The position numbers and the translations under genes were made by a program. From a virus, in the IMG/VR virus record IMGVR_UViG_3300008450_000027, positions 1 to 64,000 of that record: 64,000 nt of DNA. One strand, given 5' to 3'. Positions 17,803 to 27,400 of this stretch are shown here, piece after piece (position 1 is the first letter of the stretch; every line of letters starts with the position of its first letter). A model generated the notes under the pieces. That model was not told where the DNA came from. It ran no database searches and saw only the letters and a program-made list of their open reading frames with translations.

Positions 17803-18806
17803 TCAGTTTCTTCTTTTTCAGTTTTCAAATCAAAATCTCCCTCAACACCAATAACTTCTTTCCAATAGTCAGCGTATTCTTTCTTATATTGTTCAATCGA
17901 TGTCTTCTCTTCTGTAGTATCTTTTCCTGGTAAGAATCCATGTGGGGTAACTATTATCTTACCATCCTCATATCCAAGACCATTTATGTGATTTTTCATT
18001 ACAGACACTTTAGTTCTTGAAGCAAACTTAACAGTTCTTTTGTCTTTGGTTGCCGTGATTTTAGTTGTTCCAGCTCCTTTTTGATTCCCATATAAGAACA
18101 CCAATGAGGAATTTAACCAAATCGCTTCACCACCTTTAGCTTTAATTTTTGGTTGTCCGAATGGATTATCCGGTAATTCAACCCAAGGTTGGTTAACAAT
18201 AATTAATGTGTTCTCATATTTTGAGTCGGACTTACGACTTCCTGAAATACGTTGATTGATGCCCATACCAATTTTATCAGCTAAAACCGAAGCGTTATGT
18301 TGTTTACCACCTTTACCTTCATATGTCATTTTACAAGGAACTGAGCCAACAGAATCCCACATGATACATAGTGAATAATCTAATTCACCCTTTTCTTGTG
18401 AATCTAATAAGTCGTTAATGTAATCCGTAATTTGTTCGATATAATCAAAGTTGTTGTTAAAAATGTAAAATCCATCCCACTCCAACTCACCGGTATCAGT
18501 GTCAACAACTTCTTCACATTCAAACCCCATAAGTTTAGCGTGATCAAAACTCCATTTTTGTTCAGTAATAATGAACACTGGTAAAATTCCCTTTTTTTGA
18601 GCGTCGACGGCTGTTTTAACTAAGGCGGTTGTCTTACCTGTGTCACTATGACCCAGGAACATATTAATGTGTCCCATCGCTGGACCAGGTAACCCAACCG
18701 CGTCTAAAAAGGCTTCTCCAAGATCGAAGAATCTTTGTGGTTTGTATTTAGCTGATGTTGAGAATTTCTTCTTAATACCACTAAAATCGTTTTTCTTTAT
18801 TGCCAT
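17799..18806 (-). CDS. uvsX: UvsX-like RecA-family recombinase
   Basis: 335 residues with a RecA/UvsX core: Walker A G52-H-S-D-T-G-K-T-T60, a Walker B-like L-C-I-M-W-D-S-V-G-S near residue 150, and an I-V-N-Q-P-W-V segment followed by a G-G-E-A-I-W-L-N-S-S loop in the position of the L2 DNA-binding region. The protein would coat ssDNA (in competition with gp32) and drive strand invasion for recombination-dependent replication. The C-terminal tail is acidic (D-L-K-T-E-K-E-E-T-E). The T4 enzyme is 391 residues, so this one is compact. It is followed by the DUF4338 gene with a 4-base overlap and preceded by a glycosyltransferase gene. Confidence 0.88.
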   Translation of the reverse strand: MAIKKNDFSGIKKKFSTSAKYKPQRFFDLGEAFLDAVGLPGPAMGHINMFLGHSDTGKTTALVKTAVDAQKKGILPVFIITEQKWSFDHAKLMGFECEEVVDTDTGELEWDGFYIFNNNFDYIEQITDYINDLLDSQEKGELDYSLCIMWDSVGSVPCKMTYEGKGGKQHNASVLADKIGMGINQRISGSRKSDSKYENTLIIVNQPWVELPDNPFGQPKIKAKGGEAIWLNSSLVFLYGNQKGAGTTKITATKDKRTVKFASRTKVSVMKNHINGLGYEDGKIIVTPHGFLPGKDTTEEKTSIEQYKKEYADYWKEVIGVEGDFDLKTEKEETE

Positions 18807-18817
18807 ATATTTGTTTT

Positions 18818-19468
18818 TTAAATTAAAAAGTTAGATGTCGTTGTATTTTTTCCGTGTATATTCCAAATTATATTTTCGGTGTTGTCTATTTCACATATTT
18901 TACATTTATTTTCACACCAAACATCCCTCCACATATTGTCCTCAAAAGCATAAATTTTTGATAAATCTTTTATTAAATTAAGACTCTTAAGGTTAAAAGC
19001 GAATGTCGCTGGGATTTTAAAATCACAATTTTCAGGGTTGGCTCCTAAATTATGAGCGTTTACTAATCTCATAACATTACCATTTAACTGATACCTTATT
19101 GTTGATGATAAAACATCCACATCATTTTCTTTAAAGAAATTAACTATATTCATTATGTAGTCTTTTTTATATATGTCATCATCATCTATTTTCACAAAAA
19201 TGTCATATTCTTCATAATTTTCTACAGCTAAGATTGTATTGATATGGTTTGTATGTTGGTGTTGGTTTAGAGTATATGTGAAACTATTTTTATCGGTCTT
19301 AACGTCGTCAAATATTTTTTGGATGTAGTTTTTTTGATGTGTTGATCTTTCCATCGTAATATTCACCGAGTGAAATATATCCTGGTACGTTTGACTATTT
19401 ATGTCTTGTACACATCCTCTTAACATTTTATACCTATTTAAACTTGGGGTAAAACACAATACTCTCAT
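18818..19468 (-). CDS. Family 2-type glycosyltransferase
   Basis: 216 residues starting MRVLCFTPSLNRYKMLRGC. The N-terminal strand-helix and I-N-S-Q-T-Y-Q segment match GT-A fold family 2 enzymes, and F-V-K-I-D-D-D-D-I-Y near residues 90-97 supplies the DxD-type motif that binds the metal and nucleotide sugar. The acceptor side, with W-R-D-V-W-C-E-N-K-C-K-I-C, has several Cys. It lies between the gp32 terminator and uvsX, unlike the glycosyltransferase cluster at 55-59 kb, so it might modify DNA bases or a protein rather than fibres. The substrate cannot be read from the sequence. Confidence 0.75.
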   Translation of the reverse strand: MRVLCFTPSLNRYKMLRGCVQDINSQTYQDIFHSVNITMERSTHQKNYIQKIFDDVKTDKNSFTYTLNQHQHTNHINTILAVENYEEYDIFVKIDDDDIYKKDYIMNIVNFFKENDVDVLSSTIRYQLNGNVMRLVNAHNLGANPENCDFKIPATFAFNLKSLNLIKDLSKIYAFEDNMWRDVWCENKCKICEIDNTENIIWNIHGKNTTTSNFLI

Positions 19469-19482
19469 TTTTTTCCATTATA

Positions 19483-19519
19483 AAACTTGGACACCCATTT
19501 TAATCGAATGTCCAAGTTT
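19483..19519 (-). terminator. Terminator hairpin after the ssDNA-binding protein gene
   Basis: An 11-bp perfect inverted repeat (AAACTTGGACA / TGTCCAAGTTT) with a 15-base loop lies 9 bases after the gp32 stop. On the minus strand the downstream arm runs into TTTTATAATGG, a modest T-tract. It separates gp32 from the glycosyltransferase-uvsX operon. Termination may be partial because of the weak T-tract and long loop. Confidence 0.7.
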
Positions 19520-19527
19520 GTTAAAAA

Positions 19528-20388
19528 TTAAAACGGTAACTCCTCGTCAGTGTCGTCATTCGTTTGTGGATCCTCAACTTCATTAATCGATTTTGATCCA
19601 CCACCAATTGTTGTAGTTTCCTCAATGTCGTTGGAATATACATATTTACCAGCGTCGGAATCCCATCTTGGTGTCTCACCTCTTGAGATAGCTTCAAGAT
19701 ACTCAACTGGTTTTTTAGAGTATACGTCCTCCCAAGTTAATTCATTATTAACCCATCCTTCAGTTTCATCAGAATCTGAACTGATAGAACTTGGGTCGTC
19801 ATACATAATTGTTTGGATTACTGTATAAACCCCTCCCTTTGGAGTTTTAGCTTTGGTCAACTCAAGGATTAAATCTCTACCATTTTCTGGATTTGTGATA
19901 TCACCCTTAGCTTTCCAAATTGGAATGATTTTATCTAGGATTCCTTCTTGTTTGTAGTTGTGTTTGAATCTCCAGAATTTAACTCCGTCTTGTTCGTTAT
20001 CACGGTCGATAACTTTAACAATATAAAACTTACGTGCTTTATACTGTTTTGCCAATTCTTTATCGGAATCTCTACCGGTTGACATTAAAGTTTCATAAAC
20101 CTCATTCAAAGGTGAACGTTCGTTGTCATTCTTTCCTGGATCGTAAAATTTCTGATATTTACCATCCACTTGGATTTCGTGAAACCATACTTCTTTGAAG
20201 GGTGAAGATCCGTCACTTGTTGGTAGAATTCTAATTCTTCTTTGACCTTGTTTTTCGGTATCTTTTAAGATAGCTGCGAAATACTTTTTCATTCTCTCTT
20301 CCTGAGACATTTTTGAAGTGGAGGAAGAACCACTTTGTTTTGATTGTTCGTACTGTGCTAGTACTGCGTCTAAGACATTTGTCGCCAT
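19528..20388 (-). CDS. Single-stranded DNA-binding protein, T4 gp32-like
   Basis: 286 residues when started at the internal ATG at 20388 (MATNVLDAVLAQYEQ); an upstream in-frame ATG at 20484 would add 32 hydrophobic residues crossing the promoter and is rejected. The OB-fold region shows R-R-I-R-I-L-P-T, then F-K-E-V-W-F-H-E-I, K-F-Y-I-V-K-V-I-D-R-D and F-W-R-F-K-H-N-Y as in gp32. There is no Cys, so the zinc-binding element of T4 gp32 is absent. The C-terminal ~40 residues are acidic and end in D-E-E-L-P-F, resembling the tip of bacterial SSB. It has its own promoter and terminator, consistent with high expression. Confidence 0.85.
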   Translation of the reverse strand: MATNVLDAVLAQYEQSKQSGSSSTSKMSQEERMKKYFAAILKDTEKQGQRRIRILPTSDGSSPFKEVWFHEIQVDGKYQKFYDPGKNDNERSPLNEVYETLMSTGRDSDKELAKQYKARKFYIVKVIDRDNEQDGVKFWRFKHNYKQEGILDKIIPIWKAKGDITNPENGRDLILELTKAKTPKGGVYTVIQTIMYDDPSSISSDSDETEGWVNNELTWEDVYSKKPVEYLEAISRGETPRWDSDAGKYVYSNDIEETTTIGGGSKSINEVEDPQTNDDTDEELPF

Positions 20389-20418
20389 AAAATATATAAT
20401 TAAAAGTTTACAATAGAA

Positions 20419-20447
20419 AGTATAAGTTAAATAAATTGGGTTGTCAA
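20419..20447 (-). promoter_or_regulatory. Sigma70-like promoter for gp32-like gene
   Basis: The minus strand shows TTGACA (20447-20442), a 17-base spacer and TATACT (20424-20419), about 30 bases before the gp32 ATG. It lies between the terminator of the upstream gene (20457-20485) and the gp32 start, exactly where a promoter for a monocistronic unit is needed. The match to the classical consensus is 11 of 12. Confidence 0.7.
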
Positions 20448-20456
20448 GTAGCTGAG

Positions 20457-20485
20457 TAAAAAAAAATGGGACTTTTGATCCCATT
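20457..20485 (-). terminator. Intrinsic terminator after the Pro/Ala-rich gene
   Basis: The minus strand forms AATGGGA / TCCCATT (7 bp) around a 7-base loop and continues into nine T residues. It lies 9 bases past the stop of the 231-residue gene and just upstream of the gp32 promoter. Confidence 0.88.
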
Positions 20486-20493
20486 CTATTAAA

Positions 20494-21189
20494 TTATTTA
20501 AATTTGTTAAATTCATCTTCGGGACTAGGATCAAAACTATCCCCAATTTCTTTACTAGAAAAATCCTCAACATCATCAGTTGTTAGTACGTATTCATTTT
20601 TACCTGACTTTTCCATTTCGTCTTGTTTGTCAACAAAGAAATCAGATAGTTTCTGTTGGAATGGTCCGGAATCCAATGACCTTAATTCTAATTTTTCTTG
20701 GGGTGTTTTTGGTCTATATTTTTCTAATTTAGTTTCTAAATCATTTATTTTGTTAACTAAGTTGTCCATCTCACCTAATTTTGACTCTAGGGAACTCAAT
20801 TGGTTAAATAGGTTATCAAAATATTCTTCTTGTTTGTCGGACATCGTTTTTTGTGTGTCCACTAAGTCTGTAATATCTAGTTCTTCAGTATCACCCTCCT
20901 CACCTTCATCTTCACTTTTACCTAACTCTTCAACATCAGGATCTTTTGAGACATCCACAGCTTCTGGTCCAGATGGTGCTGGTGGTGCCGCTGGTGGTGG
21001 TACTCCTCCAGGTGTTACTGGGGGTGCTCCAGCTGCTGGGTCAGCTCCTCCAGGTTCAGCTGGTGGTGGTAAATCAACTGGTTCGTCAACAGGAGCTGCT
21101 GCCGAGTCTAATTCAGCTTGTTCGACAATATATTTATTAATAGTATTGTACCTTTCGATTTCCTTGATTATTTTTTCGTCTATTCTCAT
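20494..21189 (-). CDS. Acidic Pro/Ala-rich coiled-coil protein, 231 aa
   Basis: Three regions are visible: a short basic N-terminal helix (MRIDEKIIKEIERYN); a low-complexity Pro/Ala/Gly linker at ~30-80 followed by a strongly acidic stretch; and a heptad-like coiled coil at ~115-160 (L-F-N-Q-L-S-S-L-E-S-K-L-G-E-M-D). The C-terminal third is again acidic. The linker has higher GC than its surroundings. It follows the 75-residue gene after one base and ends at a strong terminator. The architecture would fit a scaffold, assembly or regulatory protein in the virion operon, but I recognise no family. Confidence 0.7.
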   Translation of the reverse strand: MRIDEKIIKEIERYNTINKYIVEQAELDSAAAPVDEPVDLPPPAEPGGADPAAGAPPVTPGGVPPPAAPPAPSGPEAVDVSKDPDVEELGKSEDEGEEGDTEELDITDLVDTQKTMSDKQEEYFDNLFNQLSSLESKLGEMDNLVNKINDLETKLEKYRPKTPQEKLELRSLDSGPFQQKLSDFFVDKQDEMEKSGKNEYVLTTDDVEDFSSKEIGDSFDPSPEDEFNKFK

Positions 21190-21190
21190 T

Positions 21191-21418
21191 TTATCCGTTT
21201 AATAATTGTTTAATTCCTGTAGTAGTCTCAACTTGAATTTTTTTAAATTTATTCATAGTATTGTCAACTCTCTCAATTAGTCCGTCTTTCATTCTTAAGG
21301 TGTAACAATCACCGGTATCTAAATCACAAACTTCTTTATACCCATTACCAGAATCCTTTTCACTGATTCTAGTATTTTTTCCAAGGTAGTTATCTAAAAT
21401 TAATTTTGTATTACTCAT
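21191..21418 (-). CDS. Hypothetical protein, 75 aa
   Basis: A short frame starting MSNTKLILDNYLGKN, containing V-C-D-L-D-T-G-D-C-Y-T-L-R-M-K-D-G-L-I-E-R-V, which looks like a small beta hairpin with two Cys. A TATTTATA element lies about 18 bases before the ATG, and the gene is packed one base from the Pro/Ala-rich gene. Size, codon use and packing support a real gene. I cannot assign a function. Confidence 0.6.
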   Translation of the reverse strand: MSNTKLILDNYLGKNTRISEKDSGNGYKEVCDLDTGDCYTLRMKDGLIERVDNTMNKFKKIQVETTTGIKQLLNG

Positions 21419-21462
21419 AATATTGTTTTTTATATATATAAATATATCAATTGCTGATAAAA

Positions 21463-24400
21463 TTACTTTTTATATAGTTCTTGGAATTTCAATAATCCTT
21501 CTTGGATTCTAGCTTGTATTTTAACCTTATCGTCCTCAGTTAATAGGGTTAAGACATCGTCATTTTGTTTTATTGGCCATTCTAATACGTAATACTTGAG
21601 TAGTGTATCAATAGCTGGTGTTGCTGACGAATTTATTTCTTTGGTTAATGAAACTATTTTTCCACTAAATTTAGCCACAAAAAAGTCTAAGAATTTATCC
21701 AAGGTTTCAAATTGAGCCACGGGTATGTTTGTTGTTTGTGAATTACCTCGAGTAACACAAAAATATTTAGTTGTCATGTATGATGTTAAATCACCACCAT
21801 AAAACTCAGTTAGATTTATTGTTGAAAAATTATTTTCATAAGCTTCGAAACCGGTAGACACTCCAGTATCAGCGTACATAGCACTGAACATGAAAGAGGC
21901 TCCGTTTTCTAGGTAAAATAAATTGTTTGTTGTATCATCTTTAAATTTTAAATCTTCCAATTTATTTATAATTTTATCAAACACATCTTTAAACGTTACC
22001 TTGGTTAATGTTGGACTTGTTAAATTAACATATAAACCGTATTGTGGTAACAACTTATCTGAGCAGTCTTGGTTAGTTGTTAATGTCTCCTTGGTTCCTA
22101 TATTACCCAATATGGTATCTTTTTGGAATAACACGTTGTTAGGGTCCAATTTTGATCTATTATAACTTTCTTTAATCTCCTCCCTAATTTTTGATACGAT
22201 GTTTTTTGTTAATGACTGAATGAAATTGTCTATCTTTGGTATACTGTAGAAAGGTTGACGTATACCCTCAAACGAAGTGTCAAATCCATTTTCACTAATC
22301 CTATGTAAAACTTTTGTTATCATATAAGGACCACTAAACATTGGTACGTATCTTAAATTAAAATACATCATCGGTTGGATTAGTGCGTTCCCCATCATTT
22401 CAACTGAACAACTATAACTTCTGTTTTTGTAAATGTTATACAATGAATTACTTTGAGTTGTCGATGTTCTGTTTCTATTTTGGTTTGCCATATTATCAAT
22501 AGCTGCGATTGATTCACTTGTTGGTTTACCTGGATCCTGTGATACACTAAATTCTTTAAATATTTGTTGGTTTTGTGGACCAACGTCTACGTTAAATCCA
22601 ACTACTTTATTTGATGTGGCCCAATTAGTTTTATTTATTTGGTTTTCAACTAATGGATTATCACTAGCTCTACGTAAATCAAAAGCGTCATTTCTAAACC
22701 TGTAATCAATATTCTCTTTCATGTCCAAATGTTCACTTGGTTTTGAAGCGTACATACATAAAAACTTTGGTGATGATTTTCTATAATCAACATTTAAGAA
22801 TGTACCAAATAATGAATTAGCAAATTCCAAACTACCCTCCGATCTAGGTATTGGGTTTTTAACAACGTCCTGTACATTATAAAAATTAACATAAGCCGGT
22901 AACATGAAATGTATAAAATTATTCTCCGTTAGTATGGTTGTTACCACATCCAATAGATTTATTTTTACATTGTCATTGTCAATTAGTGTTTTAATCTTAA
23001 AGATGTCTACGAGTATTTTATCACCAATATCTCTACTAGCTCTATCAACCAACATAACATCCTCAAACAAAGTTTTTGTTTTAAAATCACCCCCAGCTAT
23101 CCAAGTATCATTTAATGTTTTAAATAATTCCCATAATTCAAATCTAGTTTGTTCACCTTGATATTCCTTAAATTTACTTTGGTCTTCAATTGATATCGTC
23201 ACCACACCTGGTAAATCTTTTCTAACTGAGGTCATAAGTACTTCAAGTGAATCATTTAAATATTTCTCAGATGAATCTAAATATTTATTCATTAAATCAT
23301 AAAATTTAATATAATCTAATGTCGGGTCTTTTAATTTTTGTGTTGCGTATATTTTAATAATCGGTGCGAAATCAATAATATTTTTTGAATTAAATTGTAC
23401 ATTTAAATCAACAAAAAAATCTGTGATGTATGATCCGGAATCTTTATATTGTAATTCAGGTATTTCTGAGAAACCAACATATAATTCCAAATCTTTCCAT
23501 GTTTCTGGATATATTGATTTGGATTGAGCTAAAGTTATTGTTCCACCACTTGTTGGTAAAAATCCAGGTGTTGTTTGGTTGTACCCCAAATAACTAATCG
23601 GGTCCACAAAAAACTTATTTGAGAATGTATAGAATACCCGTCTATTGAACATTGTTGGGTTTCCGATTTTTAAAACCGTGTCATACTCAATAAATTGTTT
23701 AAAGTAGGATTCAAAGGTTAGCTTTTGGTTTGATACTGTTTCAGAAATTATTAAATCCCCAGTAGTACCGGTTGGTTTTTTTACCACAAACATTTTTCTC
23801 ATTAACTGTTGGAAATTTTTATTTGTGATTTCAGTTTCAGTTTCGGTTGTTTGGGTTGGACTTATTGTTTGTTTATAATCATATACACTTCTACTGAAAT
23901 TTAAAAATTCTGATTCAAATAAATCTAATATACCTTTTTCAAAGGTTGTAAAAATTTCACTAATTTTTGTATAGTTGTTAACGTCACCGTCAATTAAAAA
24001 ATTTTGTTGTATTGACTGACCGGATAATATATGTTTAAAGTAACTATCTGGTGATGATTTAACAACCCTACTATTATCAAAAAACCCAAAATTAGGTGCT
24101 CCCCAGAATAACCTAACCGATCCGTTGTAAAGTGAAGTATTGTCGACAACCTCAAATTTCATTTTACCAACTTTAAATAGTTCACCTTTAATTTGACTAA
24201 CAGTAGTTCCAAACGATGGTAACACATAGTATTCTGTTTCACTTTTTTTAGCTAAAACACTCCAAGGTGTTAATTTTAATGTTCGTAATGGATCATTCGG
24301 GTCAAATCCAATTTCCTCTAGAATTTTTGTATCTTGTGTATTTGTTAATATTATACCACCAGTATCAATTAAACCCTGTAAGTTTGTGTCTTGATATGGG

Positions 24401-27400
24401 TCAACACTTAAATTTGTAACATAAAAGGATTTTTGTTCGATGTCTGGTAAAGTTGTGTTAATTGTATATTCACCAATCCCATTTGCTGGTCCAGAAATTT
24501 GATTTACGATTGTAAACCCAGTAGTAACCCCAGAAAGAACAATTGTTGATCCTGTAAGTAATTCGTTTACATTTATCTCACTAACTGTAAATGTTGTACC
24601 ACTCACTTTACCCTTACCAATTACTTGGGTTGTTCCAGAAAATAATCTGGTTCCTTGAAAAAATGTGTTAAAGTCGTCAATTAATTGTGGGTAAAATCCC
24701 GTATTTATTATCGTGTTAGTTTTTGTTAAATTCAATATTTCATCTTGTAGAACAATTTTTGTTGGTGTGTTTTCAATATTAACGGTAAAGGTTTTTGATG
24801 TAGCTGATGGTGTGTATGGGTTATAACTAAACTTATAATCAAAATCTTTCCACACCTCATCTAGTATATCAACCCCAGTTTCATTCCATGTTTTATATCT
24901 GTGCCAAATTGATCCGTACTTTAATACCCAAGCGTATGGTAATTTATGTACCGCTCCAAACTTTTTAAATGTGGATATTAAATAATCTAAATCAGTTGTA
25001 CTATTGTTTGTATCATCAAAGTTTTTATATTTCTCCCTAAGAGTTGATAATGGTAAACTATTTAAAAATAAAAACGCTGCCGATTTAAATGGGTATAAAT
25101 TAAGTGTTTCATACCTGAAATTGTATACACCTTTCTGTATAGAGTTTATAAAATATGGGGTGTTAAAAATTGACGTGGTTTGATTACTACTTACAGTACC
25201 ACTGTAATTGACATAATTTAAATTACCTTCCGTGATAAACTGGTTCTCATATTTCCTAGTTTCATAAAATGATTTTAAATTAGATAAATTAATTTCCTGA
25301 CTAAATACATTATTTTTATAATTAAAATTGGTTATTGGTCTACAAGTATTAAAATTATAATCATTTAAAAAATTCGTAATAGTTTTTAACGTTGGGTTAT
25401 ATTTTAGAGTATTCTTCGTATTATAAGCGTTTTCACTTAATAGTACTGTCTTGCCATTAGCGAGATAGTTGTTGTCCCAAAATAAATTTGTTATTGGGTA
25501 CATATCCGAAAAATCAAAACTGTTTGATGTGGTTTGATTTTGTACATACTCAGTAATATTAGTTTCCGTTTTATCGATTAGACTGACATCCGGTTGTGAT
25601 TTTTGATTCCCAATTATATCTGAATTAAACAACCCGTAAGGTGAGTCCACAAAATTTTGAATGTATGGTGTGACAAATTCACCTCTGATATATTTTTGCC
25701 AACTCTCACCTTCCCCACTATTTGATATGTGTCTTAAAAATGGTAAAAAATTTGTTTGGTTTAATTGGTATTCTCTTAATGTTTTTATTAGGAATGGATT
25801 ATCATCACCCAAACTATTAACAATATTAACTTTCTCACATTCAGATTCAACAGTGTAAACACCAGAGTCATATCCAGAAATTCTACTTAGTTTACTGTAA
25901 AAACTATTTAGAAATATTCTTTCATATATTTCAAAGAAAAATTTAACTTCTTCTTTATTCTGGAAAACTTGGTTTGACACCGGAAATTCAATACCATTTA
26001 AACTAGATCTATTTGGTCTACCATCTGAGTTAGATAGTGGACCTGGATCCGGAATTTCTTCCTCCCTAGTTGTAAATCCTTTAATCCATTCTTCAACAAA
26101 CTCAACCTCCGGCCAAATTTCAGGTGAGAAAGCTCTAGCTGTTGTTGACACTGATGGGTCACCTGGATATATTAGTTCAAATTTTTCTTCTCTGTCTTCA
26201 CCGATGGTTTCTTTAATTACTTGTGGCCAAGGGTATATTGGTGTATCGTTTTGGGATGTATCTTTAAAGTCAACACTTTTAACAGTTGTGTTACTAAATA
26301 TTAATTCTTTTCTATACTTGTTATTGTTTAACCCCCAAGCTTTTATATGTACATCGTCAAGTAATCTAATGAAAGCTTCACCCTGAGCGTAGAACACAGC
26401 TAAAATATTTCTAATGGATGGTTTAAATCCTAGTTTGTTATTTTTATCATTTAATTTACTGGTAATAGCTTTGGTCATATCCTCCTCAATTAGATTCCTA
26501 ATTTCCAAAACTGTTTTTTCTATGGTTATTATTTTATCCCTAAACGAATTTTTACCTTCAAAATAATAAAACGTTGATTGTGTTGTCCCAGCTGAAAAAA
26601 ATTCATTCTTACTATCTGTAACAAATTTATCATAAACGGGACCTGAAGAATTTTTTACTGTTGGGTTTCTTTGTAGGTAACTCTGTTCAAAATTAATATC
26701 ATCAACAGTTATTGGGTACTTAAATGTTTGTAGTGATATGTCAACGGGAACTGTTTTTTGTACTTCATTGACATTTATTGTTACCCTACCGTTTTTACCA
26801 AGTACCGGATTGTCGGACAATTTTTTATTATACTCAGTTATGTATCCTTCTAATATGGTTATAGCTTCAGTTCTTAATGTTTCAGTGTTTAATTCTTTTT
26901 TAAATTGATATACCTTAACATCTGTGTTTTTAATAACTAGATAATTTGTGGTATCCATAAATTTATTAAACCACGATTCTGTTTGTGACTGAAACACTTT
27001 TTGATTGTACTCGTAGATAATTCTTGAATAGTTATCTATTTCGGTTAGTACAGCGAAATTTTGTTTTGAGAAACTGTTTAAAACATCGGTTATGAATAAA
27101 TCTAATCTGGATTTTAATTGTTTTAGTGTTATCTCTGGGAAATCGTCACCAATTAAACCTTTTGATTTATATTCCGAATAAACTTCTTTTATTTTTTGGT
27201 ACCCACGACTAACCGTTTTTTTACTGATACTTGATACGTTTGTTTGATTATCTGTCGTTGTGAATTTAACTGTACTAACATTACTGTTGTACATATGTGG
27301 TACCGACATTAATGAAGCCCAATTTATATACGAAAGTAATGTGTATTTATAACCATAAAATTTTAATTTAATTACAAAGTTTCCACTGGACGGTTGGAAT

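Noticed and set aside
19470-19482. TATAAT box in front of the glycosyltransferase at 19468
   Set aside because: No -35 or Bacteroidota -33 element at a suitable distance, and the transcript would start on the ATG itself. It overlaps the T-tract of the gp32 terminator.
20389-20484. Extended N-terminus of gp32-like protein from the upstream ATG
   Set aside because: The added 32 residues are hydrophobic, unlike gp32 N-termini, and the region contains the promoter and the upstream terminator.
20504-21202. Long plus-strand ORF (232 codons) opposite the Pro/Ala-rich gene
   Set aside because: It is an antisense shadow of a low-complexity coding stretch. Its product is Ser/Gly-rich with no motif, and the minus frame has correct spacing with its neighbours and a terminator.
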